A stretch of 34,695 bases of DNA. Origin: Micromonospora sicca. GTDB lineage: Bacteria; Actinomycetota; Actinomycetes; Mycobacteriales; Micromonosporaceae. Location of the stretch: positions 1 to 34,695 of the forward strand of contig NZ_QGKS01000202.1 of assembly GCF_003172935.1 (NCBI RefSeq), in the 5' to 3' direction. Each line of letters opens with the position of its first letter. The first letter of the stretch is position 1. Both the position numbers and the translations under genes were made by a program. Below the pieces are notes generated by a model that saw nothing but the letters and a program-made list of their open reading frames with translations, had not been told where the DNA came from and searched no databases. This document shows positions 8,513-16,440 of the stretch, in pieces.

Positions 8513-9382
8513 ATGGCGGCGAAGGCACTTCCGGGTGGAACGTTCACCATGGCCGACGACCTGACGGTCACCCGGATGGGGTACGGCGCGATGCAGTTGG
8601 CCGGCCCGCATGTATTCGGCCCACCGGCCGACCGCGACGCTGCCGTGGCCGTGCTACGCGAGGCCGTGCGCCTGGGAATCAACCACATCGACACGGCCGA
8701 CTACTACGGCCCGTACGTCACCAACCAGATCATCAAGGAAGCCCTGCACCCTTATCCCGACGATCTGCACATCGTGACGAAGGTCGGAGCGTTGCGAGAT
8801 GCCGAGGGGAACTGGCCGCCGGCGCTAGCACCCGAGCAGCTGCGCCAAGCCGTGTCCGACAACCTGGATCGCCTCGGACTGGACGTGCTCGACGTCGTCA
8901 ACCTGCGCGTCGGCGGGTTGGACAGACCCACTCCCGGCTCGATCTCCGAGCCGTTCACCGTGCTCGCCCAGCTGCAGCAGGAGGGACTGATCAAGCATCT
9001 CGGTCTCAGCACCGTCAACGCCGAGCAGATCGCCGAGGCACAGTCCATCGCGCCGATCGTGTGTGTGCAAAACTTCTACAACATCGCGAACCGGGCCGAC
9101 GACGGCCTGATCGATTCCCTCGCCGCACAGGGCATCGCCTACGTGCCCTACTTCCCGCTCGGCGGCTTCTCCCCACTCCAGTCCGAGGAACTGAACGCAG
9201 TCGCCACCCGTCTCGACGCCACACCGATGGCCGTCGCGCTGGCGTGGCTGCTACAGCGCTCACCGAACATCCTGCTCATCCCAGGTACCTCATCCGTCGC
9301 GCACCTGCGCGAGAACGTCACCGGTGCTGCGCTGACCCTTCCCGAGGACGAGCTGACCGAGCTGAACAGCATCGCCTCATGA
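8513..9382 (+). CDS. YdbC-like aldo/keto reductase
   Basis: A 289-residue NADPH-dependent aldo/keto reductase with a TIM-barrel layout. Residue features: the active-site loop INHIDTADYYG (Asp and Tyr), the Lys strand HIVTKVG, and the cofactor-binding end ALAWLLQRSPNILLIPGTSS. The usual catalytic-His position is occupied within VVNLRVGG, as in E. coli YdbC-type pyridoxal reductases, which this protein resembles closely (VCVQNFYNIANRADD, YVPYFPLGGFSPLQS). Pyridoxal reduction is a possibility, not a demonstration. ATG 8513 has GGGA six bases upstream; ATG 8501 is an alternative. Its stop overlaps the start of a dehydrogenase fragment (ATGA). Confidence 0.92.
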   Translation: MAAKALPGGTFTMADDLTVTRMGYGAMQLAGPHVFGPPADRDAAVAVLREAVRLGINHIDTADYYGPYVTNQIIKEALHPYPDDLHIVTKVGALRDAEGNWPPALAPEQLRQAVSDNLDRLGLDVLDVVNLRVGGLDRPTPGSISEPFTVLAQLQQEGLIKHLGLSTVNAEQIAEAQSIAPIVCVQNFYNIANRADDGLIDSLAAQGIAYVPYFPLGGFSPLQSEELNAVATRLDATPMAVALAWLLQRSPNILLIPGTSSVAHLRENVTGAALTLPEDELTELNSIAS

Positions 9383-9513
9383 GCACGACCACCGCGCAAC
9401 CCGGGATCGGGTTCATCGGCCTGGCCGACCAAGGACTACCTATGGCGACCGCCGCCGAAGCGGGGCTACCCCTTGCACATGTGGGCCCCCAACCGTGGCA
9501 ACGAGGCGCGTGA
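9379..9513 (+). pseudogene. N-terminal fragment of a 3-hydroxyisobutyrate/6-phosphogluconate dehydrogenase-like gene
   Basis: It starts by a four-base overlap with the reductase stop (ATG 9379) and reads MSTTTAQPGIGFIGLADQGL followed by PMATA. This is the N-terminal Rossmann strand and glycine motif of NAD(P)-binding beta-hydroxyacid dehydrogenases. A frame change near 9460 is needed to continue as YPLHMWAPNRGNEA. After about 9510 nothing of the family follows, although about 250 residues would be expected. It is the stump of a formerly coupled second gene of the operon. Confidence 0.7.
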
Positions 9514-9622
9514 ACCCGTATACCAAGCGTCCTCTCGTCGGCGCGGCGGGGCGCCCGCTCGATCCGCTTGCCGTGACGCTGAATAGCGCACGGTGGGTGG
9601 CAGAAGAGGATGTCTGGGTCGA

Positions 9623-10156
9623 TCAGTAGAGCCACCGGTCGAGCACCGCGGGCCAGAAGTGGGTTCGATGGTCACCGTCCCCGAACGCGGGCGGGTCAAG
9701 GGCCCTGATCCGCTCCAACAGGTCGGCGAGCTCCGCGAGTGCTGCCTCTTCGGCCTGTCGGTCTTCGTCCCAGCGGCCGATGACGGTCGAGCTGGTCAGC
9801 CAGCGACCGACCAGGTGCAGCGAACACAGCCAGTGGTTGATCGTCGAGTTGACGAACCTGGTGCTGCCGTCCGACGCCCATACCTGCACCTCGCCGGTCC
9901 CCGGCGCGGCGCCGTACACCCAGTCCAGGTCGTCGAAGTGCGCCAACCGGTACCTTGTCGGCTCTGCGTGGAATGACACCGCACCCACGAGGTCATCGAT
10001 CAGCGGTACGCCACAGGAGACCAGCGCGGCTTTCTGCGGCTCGGGAAGCCGCCACGTTGCCACGTCCAGCTCGGCGGCACGCAGCACCCGCCCAGCACCG
10101 GCCCAGGCCGTGACCGCTTCGAACGCGGGAGGCAACGGAAGATCATCAACGGGCAC
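9623..10156 (-). CDS. SUKH-type (SUKH-4-like) immunity protein
   Basis: A 177-residue protein. QKAALVSCGVPLIDDL near the N-terminus, the core strand RFVNSTINHWLCSLHLVGRW and the closing HFWPAVLDRWLY match the SUKH-4 pattern: GLP motif, vNsSl strand-helix, and final fW...led. SUKH proteins neutralise toxin domains, mostly nucleases, by direct binding. No toxin gene lies next to it, so it is an orphan immunity gene or a general SUKH-fold protein. The start ATG at 10156 is the only good choice. Family assignment rests on motif pattern only. Confidence 0.7.
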   Translation of the reverse strand: MPVDDLPLPPAFEAVTAWAGAGRVLRAAELDVATWRLPEPQKAALVSCGVPLIDDLVGAVSFHAEPTRYRLAHFDDLDWVYGAAPGTGEVQVWASDGSTRFVNSTINHWLCSLHLVGRWLTSSTVIGRWDEDRQAEEAALAELADLLERIRALDPPAFGDGDHRTHFWPAVLDRWLY

Positions 10157-10336
10157 GCCAATGAGGGTAGTCCGGGCAACGTTTCAAGCACCCACTGTTC
10201 TGTAGCGGCTAGGCGTCCAACCATCGGCAGGGTCGGATGGGCCTCACCCGCTGGCTGCCGCGCCCGACCAGCGGCAAAAATGAGTAGGCCTGGAGGTGCC
10301 CTCTGCCGTACCGATCAATTTGTGCGAGAGCCAAAC

Positions 10337-11308
10337 TCAAGGCGCGATGCCGAATGGGCCCATTCTGCCATAGTCCAGGCGCAAGGCTTCTGCCATCGCC
10401 CATGCGTTCGGCAGTGTGAACATGTCGGCGCCGCCTAAGCGCTCTGTCCATCGTGGAACGAGTTCGTCGGCGGCCTGCGCGGCAACGGCGTCTAGGTAGG
10501 CTTTGAAAACGGCCCAGGCATTGGCGGTGTCGACTGGGGCCATGATCTCATTCAGATTGACCGAGGAGAGCGCTGCCTCGGTGGTGGAACGCAGGTCATT
10601 CATGTACTCGATTTGGGTCCTTATGTCGTCCGGAGTGCCAGGTCGGTTGACGTGTCCGCCGACTAGCTTCTCGAACGGGTAGCCGAGTGCCTGCTCGTGG
10701 GCGTTGACGAAGCCCGGGATGTTCGCGGAGACCGCGAGGTTCGAGAACGGAACCCAGCCGGGGAAGATCACGTCTACGAGCATCAAGACGCGTTGCTTCG
10801 GGGCGAAGATGAAGATGTTTCCCTCGGCGTGGTTGGGCCCCTTGTAGTCGAGCTGCAGGCTGTGATCTCCTGCGTCGATTGTCAGGGTGTCGTCGAACAC
10901 ATGTGTCGGCAGGGGGCGGTTCGGGTCGCCGAGCGCTGCAAGCCGCTCCGCCGTGATGCGTTGGGCATAGCGTGGCACGTCATCGGGGTAGACCGAGATC
11001 GCTCCGACGTGGTCTGAATGCTGGTGGCTGTAGACCACGTGGGTGATTGAGCGGCTGGTCACGCTACGGATCGCTCGGAGGATGTTGTGGCCGAGGGTCG
11101 GTGGCGCGTCGACGGCGATGACGCCCTCGTCCGTGACCACGAACATCATGTTGTACATACCCTCACCGAGGAAGAAGACACCGTCGGCGATCTCCTCCAC
11201 GGCATAGCCGGCCTTGGAAATCTCGGGCCCTTGGGCAGCCTGCGGCACAGGAGCTGCCGGCATCTTCCGCGCCCGTTCAGCAGCATCGGTGTACGGGGTC
11301 ATCGACAT
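10337..11308 (-). CDS. MBL-fold metallohydrolase
   Basis: A 323-residue metallo-beta-lactamase-fold protein. The metal-binding motif HxHxDH is in VVYSHQHSDHVGAI. Further ligands are plausibly the His of YKGPNHAEGN, the Asp of VLMLVDVIFPGW and the His of LVGGHVNRPG. The conserved N-terminal strands FFLGEGMYNMMFVVTDEG precede them. ATG 11308 (MSMTPYTDAAERARK) has GGGAG about ten bases upstream; the longer open frame upstream is low-complexity and rejected. No signal peptide is seen. The substrate is unknown. It resembles the broad group of actinobacterial MBL proteins of 300-330 residues. Confidence 0.88.
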   Translation of the reverse strand: MSMTPYTDAAERARKMPAAPVPQAAQGPEISKAGYAVEEIADGVFFLGEGMYNMMFVVTDEGVIAVDAPPTLGHNILRAIRSVTSRSITHVVYSHQHSDHVGAISVYPDDVPRYAQRITAERLAALGDPNRPLPTHVFDDTLTIDAGDHSLQLDYKGPNHAEGNIFIFAPKQRVLMLVDVIFPGWVPFSNLAVSANIPGFVNAHEQALGYPFEKLVGGHVNRPGTPDDIRTQIEYMNDLRSTTEAALSSVNLNEIMAPVDTANAWAVFKAYLDAVAAQAADELVPRWTERLGGADMFTLPNAWAMAEALRLDYGRMGPFGIAP

Positions 11309-11774
11309 GTCTGATCTACTCCCTGACGGTCGCCACTGGGCCCGCGAAGGACTGCCACGGATGCGCGTTCGAGACGTTCTGGGCCCGATGGAGTACGGGC
11401 CACGATCGTTGATCATCCAGGCGAGCGTCGCGCCCCACAGCCGTATGGCCCCAGGCTCACCCTCGTGAGGGACAATGGGTATGGGTAAGACGATGCCGTT
11501 CGCGGCTGATGACAAAAGTTCGCCGGCGCCCCAACCCTCGGGAGGCGCACCTCAAGTTCGGTGAGCGGTGCTGGCTGTTCGGACGGCTATCAGCCCGGCG
11601 CCTTCAACTGCTACGCGCGCAGCGCTGGACATCGAGTGGCCACCTTGGTGACGTTGTCGGTCGGCGCCATCGACTCGCAGCGTGCCGGGGTCCAGATCAG
11701 CAAGATCGGATCTGACTTGTACCCGATCTGGTCCGTGACCTTGTAGCAGCGTTACCGCTGCTCAGCGGTGTTAC
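11309..11774. other. Intergenic stretch between MBL gene and tRNA-like scar
   Basis: No convincing gene in either strand. The only sharp structure is a 7-bp perfect hairpin, ACCGCTG (11754-11760) and CAGCGGT (11763-11769), flanked by GTT and GTTAC, ending five bases from the CCA end of the tRNA-like scar. It could be a terminator or an integrase arm-type site. Confidence 0.5.
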
Positions 11775-11814
11775 TGGTGGAGCTGAGGGGATTCGAATCC
11801 CTGACCCCTCAATG
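11775..11814 (-). other. 3' half of a tRNA-like gene, candidate att site
   Basis: Read on the minus strand, this segment has a T-arm with the TTCGAAT loop, the 3' strand of an acceptor stem (CAGCTCC), discriminator A and an encoded CCA end. Upstream of the T-arm is GGTC, as in many tRNAs, and CGTTCGCAT, which could be an Ala (CGC) anticodon loop if the variable loop has four bases. No D-arm or 5' acceptor strand exists, because the sequence runs straight into the sugar-operon terminator. The T-stem also has an A-C mismatch next to the loop, so it cannot be a functional tRNA. A tmRNA 3' end is the alternative source. Such 3'-half copies are typical of tyrosine-integrase attachment sites. Confidence 0.6.
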
Positions 11815-11854
11815 CGAACGGGGGCCGGCGGCTGCTGTCGCCGGCCCCCGTTCG
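11815..11854 (-). terminator. Strong hairpin terminator of the sugar-transport operon
   Basis: A perfect 16-bp stem (11815-11830 with 11839-11854) and an 8-base loop, starting eight bases after the sugC stop codon. There is no U-tract, as is usual in high-GC actinobacteria. Its outer bases overlap the tRNA-like scar. Confidence 0.85.
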
Positions 11855-11861
11855 TGTCCGG

Positions 11862-13070
11862 TCAGTCGGCGAGCGCGCCGGCCGCCCGGCCCTCGTGCAG
11901 GGTCAGGTTCCGGCCGGTGGACGGGTCGAACAGGTGGATCTTGTCCAGGTTGAACCAGACCCGCCGGTTCTCGCCCTCCCGGACCGCCGACTCGGCGGAG
12001 AGCCGGGTGACCAGGCTGGACCCGGCTCCCGCGAAGTCCGCCGCGCCCGCGTCGGCGGCCAACTCCTCCAGCTCGGCGGCGGTGGCCCGCTCCCCCTCGA
12101 CGGTGAAGTAGACGTACTTGTCCGAGCCCATCGACTCGACGATGTCCACCGGCGCGTCGAACTCCATGCCCCGGCGGCGGGTCTCTTCGTCGATCAGCTC
12201 GGCGTCCTCGAAGTGCTCGGGGCGGATGCCGAGGATCAGCTCGCGCGGGGCGTCCGCGCCCTCGATCTGCCGGCGCAGCCGGTCCCCGATCGCCACGTCG
12301 CCGAGCGCCGTGCGCAGCCGCCCCTCGGAGACGGCGGCGTGCAGGAAGTTCATCGACGGCGAGCCGATGAAGCCGGCGACGAAGAGGTTGCGCGGGTGGT
12401 CGTACAACTCCTGCGGCGGGCCGACCTGCTGCACCGCGCCGCCCCGCATGATGACCACCCGGTCGCCGAGGGTCATCGCCTCGGTCTGGTCGTGGGTGAC
12501 GTAGACGGTGGTGGTGCCGAGCTGCTTCTGCAGGCGGGACACCACCGTGCGCATCTGCACCCGCAGCTTGGCGTCCAGGTTGGACAGAGGCTCGTCCATC
12601 AGGAACGCCTTCGGCTGACGGACGATCGCCCGGCCCATCGCCACCCGCTGCCGCTGTCCGCCGGAGAGGTTGGCCGGCTTGCGGTCCAACAGCGGGGTCA
12701 GCTCCAGGACCTTCGCCGCCTCGTCGACCTTGGCGTCGATGGTGGCCCGGTCCAGCTTCGCCAGCCGCAGCGGGAAGGCCATGTTCTCCCGCACAGTCAT
12801 GTTCGGGTAGAGCGCGTACGACTGGAAGACCATGGCGATGTCCCGGTCCCGGGGCGCCTTGTCGTTGACCCGCTGCCCCGCGATCCGCAGCTCGCCGGAG
12901 CTGATGTCCTCCAGCCCCGCGATCATGTTGAGGGTGGTGGACTTCCCGCAACCCGACGGGCCGACCAGGATCACGAACTCGCCGTCGGCGATCTCCAGGT
13001 CGACGTCCTGCACCGCGACGGTCCCGTCCGGGAACTTCTTGCTCACCTTGTCCAGCACGATGTCGGCCAT
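11862..13070 (-). CDS. sugC: Trehalose/sugar ABC transporter ATP-binding protein (SugC/MsiK-like)
   Basis: A 402-residue cytoplasmic ATPase that powers sugar import. Visible motifs: Walker A GPSGCGKST, Q-loop VFQSYALYPNMTV, signature LSGGQRQRVAMGRAI, Walker B AFLMDEPLSNLDA and H-loop VYVTHDQTEAMTL. The C-terminal 150 residues form the regulatory OB-like domain of MalK/UgpC-type subunits. ATG 13070 follows AGGTGG; a GTG at 13079 would abut the sugB stop. It is the last gene of the operon and is followed by a terminator. In this subfamily one ATPase (MsiK) can serve several sugar importers; here it lies in the same operon as its permeases, as in mycobacterial SugABC. Confidence 0.88.
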   Translation of the reverse strand: MADIVLDKVSKKFPDGTVAVQDVDLEIADGEFVILVGPSGCGKSTTLNMIAGLEDISSGELRIAGQRVNDKAPRDRDIAMVFQSYALYPNMTVRENMAFPLRLAKLDRATIDAKVDEAAKVLELTPLLDRKPANLSGGQRQRVAMGRAIVRQPKAFLMDEPLSNLDAKLRVQMRTVVSRLQKQLGTTTVYVTHDQTEAMTLGDRVVIMRGGAVQQVGPPQELYDHPRNLFVAGFIGSPSMNFLHAAVSEGRLRTALGDVAIGDRLRRQIEGADAPRELILGIRPEHFEDAELIDEETRRRGMEFDAPVDIVESMGSDKYVYFTVEGERATAAELEELAADAGAADFAGAGSSLVTRLSAESAVREGENRRVWFNLDKIHLFDPSTGRNLTLHEGRAAGALAD

Positions 13071-13079
13071 GACTACCAC

Positions 13080-13916
13080 CTATCCCTTGACTGCGCCGGA
13101 GGTCAGACCGGAGACGATGCGGCGCTGGAAGAAGAGCACGAACAGGATGATCGGAATGGTGATCACCACGGCGGCCGCGCAGATCGCCCCGATGGGGTCC
13201 TCGAACTGCGACTCGCCGGTGAAGAACGACAGCGCCACCGGCACCGTGCGGGACCGCTCGGTGGAGGTCAGCGAGATCGCGAACAGGAAGTCGTTCCAGC
13301 AGAAGATGAAGACCAGGATCGCCGTGGTGAACAACCCGGGCGCGGCCAGCGGGGCAATGACCCGCCGGAACGCCTGGCCCTGCGTGGCGCCGTCCATCTT
13401 CGCCGCCTTCTCCAGATCCCACGGGATCTGCTTGAAGAACGCCGACAGCGTGTAGATCGCCAGCGGCAAGGCGAAGGTGATGTACGGCAGGATCAGCCCC
13501 GGCCAGGTGTCGAAGAGGCCGAGCTGCCGCTCGATCTCGAACAGCGGCGACACCAGCGACACCTGCGGGAACATCGCGATCAGCAGGGAGACCCCGACCA
13601 GCAGCTTCTTGCCGGGGAAGTCCAGCCGCGAGATCGCGTACGCGGCCATCGCGCCGAGCACCACCGCGATCAGCGTGGCGATCAGCGCGATGCCGATCGA
13701 GTTGGCCAGGGCCCGGACGAACTGGTCGGTGTCGAAGATCGTCCGGTAGTTGTCCAGCGTCCACTCCCGCGGCCAGAACTTCCCGTCGGTTAGGGTGGCC
13801 GGGGTCTTGAACGACAGCGAGGCGATCCAGAGCACCGGGATCAGCGCGAACACGACGACGATCACGTCCAGCAGACCCCAGCGCAGCTTCGCCCGCGTGG
13901 TGGTTTCGGTGGCCAT
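13080..13916 (-). CDS. sugB: Sugar ABC transporter permease (SugB, MalG-type)
   Basis: A 278-residue inner-membrane permease with six hydrophobic segments, for example [19 protein letters not shown] at the N-terminus and [16 protein letters not shown] at the C-terminus. The EAA loop that contacts the ATPase reads [35 protein letters not shown] after the first segment is typical of the carbohydrate-uptake-1 MalG family. It starts one base from the end of sugA and ends immediately before sugC. Substrate assignment to trehalose follows from the LpqY-like binding protein in the same operon. Confidence 0.88.
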   Translation of the reverse strand: MATETTTRAKLRWGLLDVIVVVFALIPVLWIASLSFKTPATLTDGKFWPREWTLDNYRTIFDTDQFVRALANSIGIALIATLIAVVLGAMAAYAISRLDFPGKKLLVGVSLLIAMFPQVSLVSPLFEIERQLGLFDTWPGLILPYITFALPLAIYTLSAFFKQIPWDLEKAAKMDGATQGQAFRRVIAPLAAPGLFTTAILVFIFCWNDFLFAISLTSTERSRTVPVALSFFTGESQFEDPIGAICAAAVVITIPIILFVLFFQRRIVSGLTSGAVKG

Positions 13917-13917
13917 G

Positions 13918-14919
13918 TCAGCGCCTCTCCCCGTCGTCGCTGCCGGGGGCAGCGGTACCGAACAGCTTCACGAAGACGAAGGCGATGATCGCCACCGCGA
14001 TGAAGATCAGCACCGACATCGTCGAGCCGATGCCGAGGTTCAGCCCCCGGATCAGGTTGTTGTAGGCGAGCATCGACACGGACGAGGTCTCGTTGCCGCC
14101 CGCGGTGAGCACGAAGATGTTGTCGAAAACCCGGAACGCGTCCAGCGTGCGGAACAGCAGGGCGACCAGGATCGCCGGCTTCATCACCGGCAGCATCACC
14201 TTGGTGAACCGCTGCCAGGAGGTCGCGCCGTCGGTGGAGGCCGCCTTGAGCAGGTCCTCGGGGACCAGGGCCAGGCCGGCCATCAGCAGCAGCGCCATGA
14301 ACGGCGTGGTCTTCCAGATCTCCGCCAGCATGATGATCGCCAGCGAGCTGGCCCGCTCGGTCAGCGGCGCGCTGCCGTCGAAGACGTTCGCCAGGTAACC
14401 GGTGCCGGGCGTCCAGGCGTACCGCCAGGAGAAGGCCGCGACGACCGTGACGATGCCGTACGGGATCAGCGCCGCGGTGCGGACGATGCCCCGGCCGACC
14501 AGCGTGCGGTGCATGATCAGCGCGAGTCCCATGCCGAGCACCAGCTCGATCGCGACGGTGACCACGGTGATCAGCGCGGTGACCCCGAACGCGGTCCACC
14601 AGAACTGGTTGGTCAGCACGGTGACGTAGTTGTCCAGCCCGATGAACTCGCGCTGGTCGGGGAAGCGCAGGTCGAAGCGCTGGAGCGACAGCCAGACCGA
14701 GTAGAGGATCGGGTACGCGGTGACCAGCACCATGACCAGCGCGGCCGGCGCGCAGAGCAGCCAGCCGAGCCGGCGCTCGGCCCGCTTGTTCTCGCTCAGC
14801 GGCGCCTTCGCCCGGCGGCCGGCCCGCTGGGCGGGCACCGCCGCGTGCCGGCCGGTGGACCGGGTGGCGGTCTCGTCGGCCGCGACGTCCGCACCGGTCG
14901 GGGTGGCGTTGATGCTCAC
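13918..14919 (-). CDS. sugA: Sugar ABC transporter permease (SugA, MalF-type)
   Basis: A 333-residue permease. After about 50 polar N-terminal residues, the first membrane segment reads [20 protein letters not shown], followed by [14 protein letters not shown], a MalF/SugA hallmark. The EAA loop is [20 protein letters not shown]. The C-terminal segment is [19 protein letters not shown]. The start is GTG 14919, overlapping the lpqY stop by four bases (GTGA), so translation is coupled. The frame stays open further upstream inside lpqY, but only as its shadow. Confidence 0.88.
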   Translation of the reverse strand: MSINATPTGADVAADETATRSTGRHAAVPAQRAGRRAKAPLSENKRAERRLGWLLCAPAALVMVLVTAYPILYSVWLSLQRFDLRFPDQREFIGLDNYVTVLTNQFWWTAFGVTALITVVTVAIELVLGMGLALIMHRTLVGRGIVRTAALIPYGIVTVVAAFSWRYAWTPGTGYLANVFDGSAPLTERASSLAIIMLAEIWKTTPFMALLLMAGLALVPEDLLKAASTDGATSWQRFTKVMLPVMKPAILVALLFRTLDAFRVFDNIFVLTAGGNETSSVSMLAYNNLIRGLNLGIGSTMSVLIFIAVAIIAFVFVKLFGTAAPGSDDGERR

Positions 14920-16205
14920 GGGAGGACCCCCTTCGACTCGAGGGCGTCGGCGATGGCGTCGCGCAGCTCGTTCGCGGTCTGCTCGGGCCGGATGCCCGAC
15001 GGCGGCGACAGGATCGCCGACATGACCGTGGAGATGCTCTGGTAGGCGGGGGTCAGCGGGCGGACCGCCGGCTCCTTCAGCTCTTCCAGGATGGTGTCCT
15101 TCATCGGGTACGCCTTGTCCATCTCCGGGTCGTCGTAGACCTGCTCGATGGTCGGCGGCACGCCGTCGTTGACCGCCGAGAACTTCTGGTTCTTCGCGTT
15201 GCGGATGCAGCTGGCCGCCTCGAAGGACTCCGCCGGATGCTTGGAGTAGGCGCTGACGGCCATGTTGACGCCGCCGATGGTGACCTTGCTCGGGGTGTTC
15301 GGGTCGATCCCCGGCACCCGGGCCCACTTCACCTGCTTCGCCAGCTCCGGGTTGGCCTCCTGCATGGCCGGATAGACGAAGGGCCAGTTGACCTGGAAGG
15401 CGCCCGCGCCGGACTGGAACTCCAGCCGGACCGGGTCCTCGGTGGCGTTGGTGAAGGACGGCGACGTCACGCCCGACGTGGCGAACTTCTTTAGCTGGTC
15501 GAGCGCCTTCACGGTGCCGTCGTCCATCACGGCCTGCTTGCCGTCGTCGCTGAGGATCTTCCCGCCGGCGCTCTCGGCCAGGGTGTTGTAGAGGACGACC
15601 AGACCCTCGTACTGGGCGCCCATGGTGAGCACCTGGTACGGCTTGCCCTGCTGCTTCAGCTCCTGGGCCGCGGAGATCATCTCGTCCCAGGTCTTCGGCG
15701 GCTGCGGCACCAGGTCGGTGCGGTACCAGAGGAGCTGGACGTTGGTGTTCTTCGGCGCGGCGTAGAGCCTGCCCTCGTAGCGAGCGGTGTCCAGCGGCCC
15801 GGCGAGGGTGCCCTGCTCCACCTCCGCCTTGGCCTGGCCGGTCCACTCGCGGATCCAGTGCGCGCTGGCGAACTCCTGGGTCCAGGTGACGTCGAGGCCG
15901 AGCACGTCCATCCCGGGATCCTGCGCGGCCAGCCGGCGCACCAGCTGCACCCGCTGGTCGTCGGCCTGCCGCGGCAGCACCCGGTAGACGATCTGGTAGC
16001 GCCCCTGGGCCTGCGCGTTGCAGTCGTCGACGACCTTCTGCAGGTTCTGTTCCGGCGGGTAGTACAGGTTGATCGTCGGCGTACCACCGTCACCGCCGGA
16101 CCCGCAGGCCGCCAGCGGCGCCACCAACGTCAGCGCGGCGGCTGCGGCCGCCGCGCGGAATCGTGGCCGCCGCCGGTCCGCGGCCTCGTCGGGGTCTGTC
16201 GTCAT
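14916..16205 (-). CDS. lpqY: Trehalose-type substrate-binding lipoprotein (LpqY-like)
   Basis: A 429-residue extracellular solute-binding protein. ATG 16205 follows GGGGGAGG. The signal peptide ends in the lipobox APLAAC, giving a lipid-modified Cys34. Conserved blocks match mycobacterial LpqY: DVLGLDVTWTQEFASAHW, RLYAAPKNTNVQLLWYRTDL, GAFQVNWPFVYPAM, KVTIGGVNMAVSAYSKHP and AVRPLTPAYQSISTVMSAIL. LpqY binds trehalose released by mycolate metabolism. In a non-mycolate actinomycete the same system would scavenge trehalose or a related disaccharide, which is inference. It is the first gene of a tightly coupled four-gene operon. No LacI-type regulator is adjacent. Confidence 0.85.
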   Translation of the reverse strand: MTTDPDEAADRRRPRFRAAAAAAALTLVAPLAACGSGGDGGTPTINLYYPPEQNLQKVVDDCNAQAQGRYQIVYRVLPRQADDQRVQLVRRLAAQDPGMDVLGLDVTWTQEFASAHWIREWTGQAKAEVEQGTLAGPLDTARYEGRLYAAPKNTNVQLLWYRTDLVPQPPKTWDEMISAAQELKQQGKPYQVLTMGAQYEGLVVLYNTLAESAGGKILSDDGKQAVMDDGTVKALDQLKKFATSGVTSPSFTNATEDPVRLEFQSGAGAFQVNWPFVYPAMQEANPELAKQVKWARVPGIDPNTPSKVTIGGVNMAVSAYSKHPAESFEAASCIRNAKNQKFSAVNDGVPPTIEQVYDDPEMDKAYPMKDTILEELKEPAVRPLTPAYQSISTVMSAILSPPSGIRPEQTANELRDAIADALESKGVLP

Positions 16206-16428
16206 CGCCCTCCCCCTTTCTTCGGCGAGAGCCGGGGGAGGTGCCCGTGCCCCGGCGCACGGCGAGACGGTCCGGGCGTGCGGCGGCGGCAAATCCGTCC
16301 GGCCCCGGACGTTTCGTGCGCCAACAGTGCCCGACCGGCCACGCTGCGAAACCTCAGCGTCATGAGACGGGAATGACAGGGGCTGGGGTGGGCCGGATCA
16401 CCACCGTGCGCGCCCGCCGGACGGCCCT

Positions 16429-16434
16429 TACGCT
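16429..16434 (+). promoter_or_regulatory. Candidate -10 element for a leaderless transcript
   Basis: TACGCT (TAnnnT pattern) ends six bases before the ATG at 16441, and there is no Shine-Dalgarno sequence. In actinobacteria this spacing puts the transcription start at or next to the start codon, giving a leaderless mRNA. No clear -35 box is seen. Confidence 0.5.
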
Positions 16435-16440
16435 CGGCGG

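Noticed and set aside
11509..11746. Two small open frames between the MBL gene and the tRNA-like scar
   Set aside because: No ribosome-binding site, no recognisable domain and poor coding character.
11775..11820. A functional tRNA gene
   Set aside because: No 5' acceptor strand or D-arm, an A-C mismatch closing the T-stem, and the upstream sequence belongs to a terminator hairpin.
11895..13793. Long plus-strand open frame opposite sugC and sugB
   Set aside because: The translation is His/Arg/Asp-rich and featureless, while the opposite strand shows clear ABC motifs; it is a composition artefact.
13750..15045. Long plus-strand open frame opposite sugA
   Set aside because: Low-complexity translation with no family features; the real gene is the minus-strand permease.
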